From contig JAQVXF010000072.1 of assembly GCA_028709355.1 (NCBI GenBank), positions 1 through 6,282 of the forward strand: 6,282 bases of DNA. The letters run 5' to 3'. Each line of letters opens with the position of its first letter. Position 1 is the stretch's first letter. This DNA comes from Syntrophomonas sp. GTDB lineage: Bacteria > Bacillota > Syntrophomonadia > Syntrophomonadales > Syntrophomonadaceae. Shown here one piece after another: positions 6,031 to 6,282 of the stretch. The notes beneath the pieces are model-generated. The model ran no database searches and had not been told where the DNA came from. It worked only from the letters and a program-made list of their open reading frames with translations. Made by a program: the position numbers and the translations under genes.

Positions 6031-6282
6031 GCCATTTGCCTCCCCAATTGAGCCGCCTCCCGGTCGTAGGCCAGGATGGTGCCGTCCAAGGTATAGAGCA
6101 CAGTACCGACCTTGAACCCATCTCCAATGCGCAGCTGACAGCGTTCACTGGCCGCTGCCGCAATCGCATCCCACACCCGTTCCAATCCATATTCCTGCAG
6201 CAGGGCCGGGGCTTCATCGATAGTATTTAACTGCATTATCCTGGCTATTAGTTGGGTTCCGCCCCCGATCAGGGCGGTATGG
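6015..6282 (-). CDS. cbiD: Cobalt-precorrin-5B C1-methyltransferase CbiD (partial, C-terminal 88 residues)
   Basis: CbiD methylates C1 of cobalt-precorrin-5B with S-adenosylmethionine, a step specific to the anaerobic route, giving cobalt-precorrin-6A for CbiJ. Only the last 88 codons are in the window; the family is usually about 350-380 residues, so the catalytic part lies upstream. The frame is open from the window edge to the TAA at 6017-6015. The tail matches the CbiD C-terminal pattern: a helix ending in an NT(I)DEA-type segment (the ANTAEE region of relatives), LLQEYGLERVWDAIA, then the final strand TVLYTLDGTILAYDREA, which corresponds to the family's LLFDREGKVLA-like ending. An ATG inside this frame at 6236 is not the gene start. 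The assignment rests on this C-terminal pattern plus the position directly before cbiE, so it is slightly less certain than the others. Confidence 0.88.
   Translation of the reverse strand, partial: HTALIGGGTQLIARIMQLNTIDEAPALLQEYGLERVWDAIAAAASERCQLRIGDGFKVGTVLYTLDGTILAYDREAAQLGRQMAWRLP
6039..6045 (-). promoter_or_regulatory. Ribosome binding site of cbiE, inside cbiD
   Basis: The minus strand reads GGGGAGG, eight bases before the cbiE ATG at 6030 and inside the last codons of cbiD. It fixes the cbiE start and the 16-bp cbiD/cbiE overlap. Confidence 0.7.

Noticed and set aside
1..6282. Recurring CCGGATC-type short words across the window, considered as a repeat or binding-site family
   Set aside because: Many fall on codons for the GDP-containing motifs shared by CbiE, CbiF, CbiH and CbiL, which are paralogous methyltransferases. 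Spacing is irregular and they lie within coding sequence.

Overview
The window is a continuous stretch of an anaerobic (cobalt-early) cobalamin biosynthesis operon. All ten genes are on the minus strand, so transcription runs from high to low coordinates. The order is cbiD (C-terminal end only), cbiE, cbiT, cbiL, cbiF, cbiG, cbiH, cbiJ, cbiX, cbiC (N-terminal part only). Together they cover every step from sirohydrochlorin to cobyrinic acid: cobalt insertion (CbiX), C20 methylation (CbiL), ring contraction with C17 methylation (CbiH), C11 methylation (CbiF), acetaldehyde extrusion (CbiG), C1 methylation (CbiD), reduction (CbiJ), C5 methylation (CbiE), C15 methylation with C12 decarboxylation (CbiT), and methyl migration (CbiC).

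Packing is extreme. Neighbouring genes overlap by 4 to 17 bp (cbiG/cbiH by more), and the only bases outside any gene are the 12 bp between cbiX and cbiC. Most Shine-Dalgarno sequences lie inside the preceding gene, so the operon is probably translationally coupled. I see no promoter, terminator, cobalamin riboswitch, RNA gene, mobile element, CRISPR array or repeat family. The operon start lies upstream (beyond 6282) and its end downstream (before 1).

The presence of CbiD, CbiG and CbiX, with none of the oxygen-dependent enzymes, points to an anaerobe. The base composition looks moderately GC-rich. The strong AAGGAGG-type ribosome binding sites, single-domain CbiX and separate cbiE and cbiT would suit a moderately GC-rich member of the Clostridia (Desulfotomaculum/Pelotomaculum/Moorella type). 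That placement is an inference from general family knowledge, not a database result.

The one real irregularity is the cbiG/cbiH junction. CbiH has no normal start codon, CbiG has an odd Trp-rich tail, and a single extra base would join them in frame as a CbiG-CbiH fusion. I found no new kind of system here; otherwise this is a well-known pathway in an unusually complete and compact arrangement.
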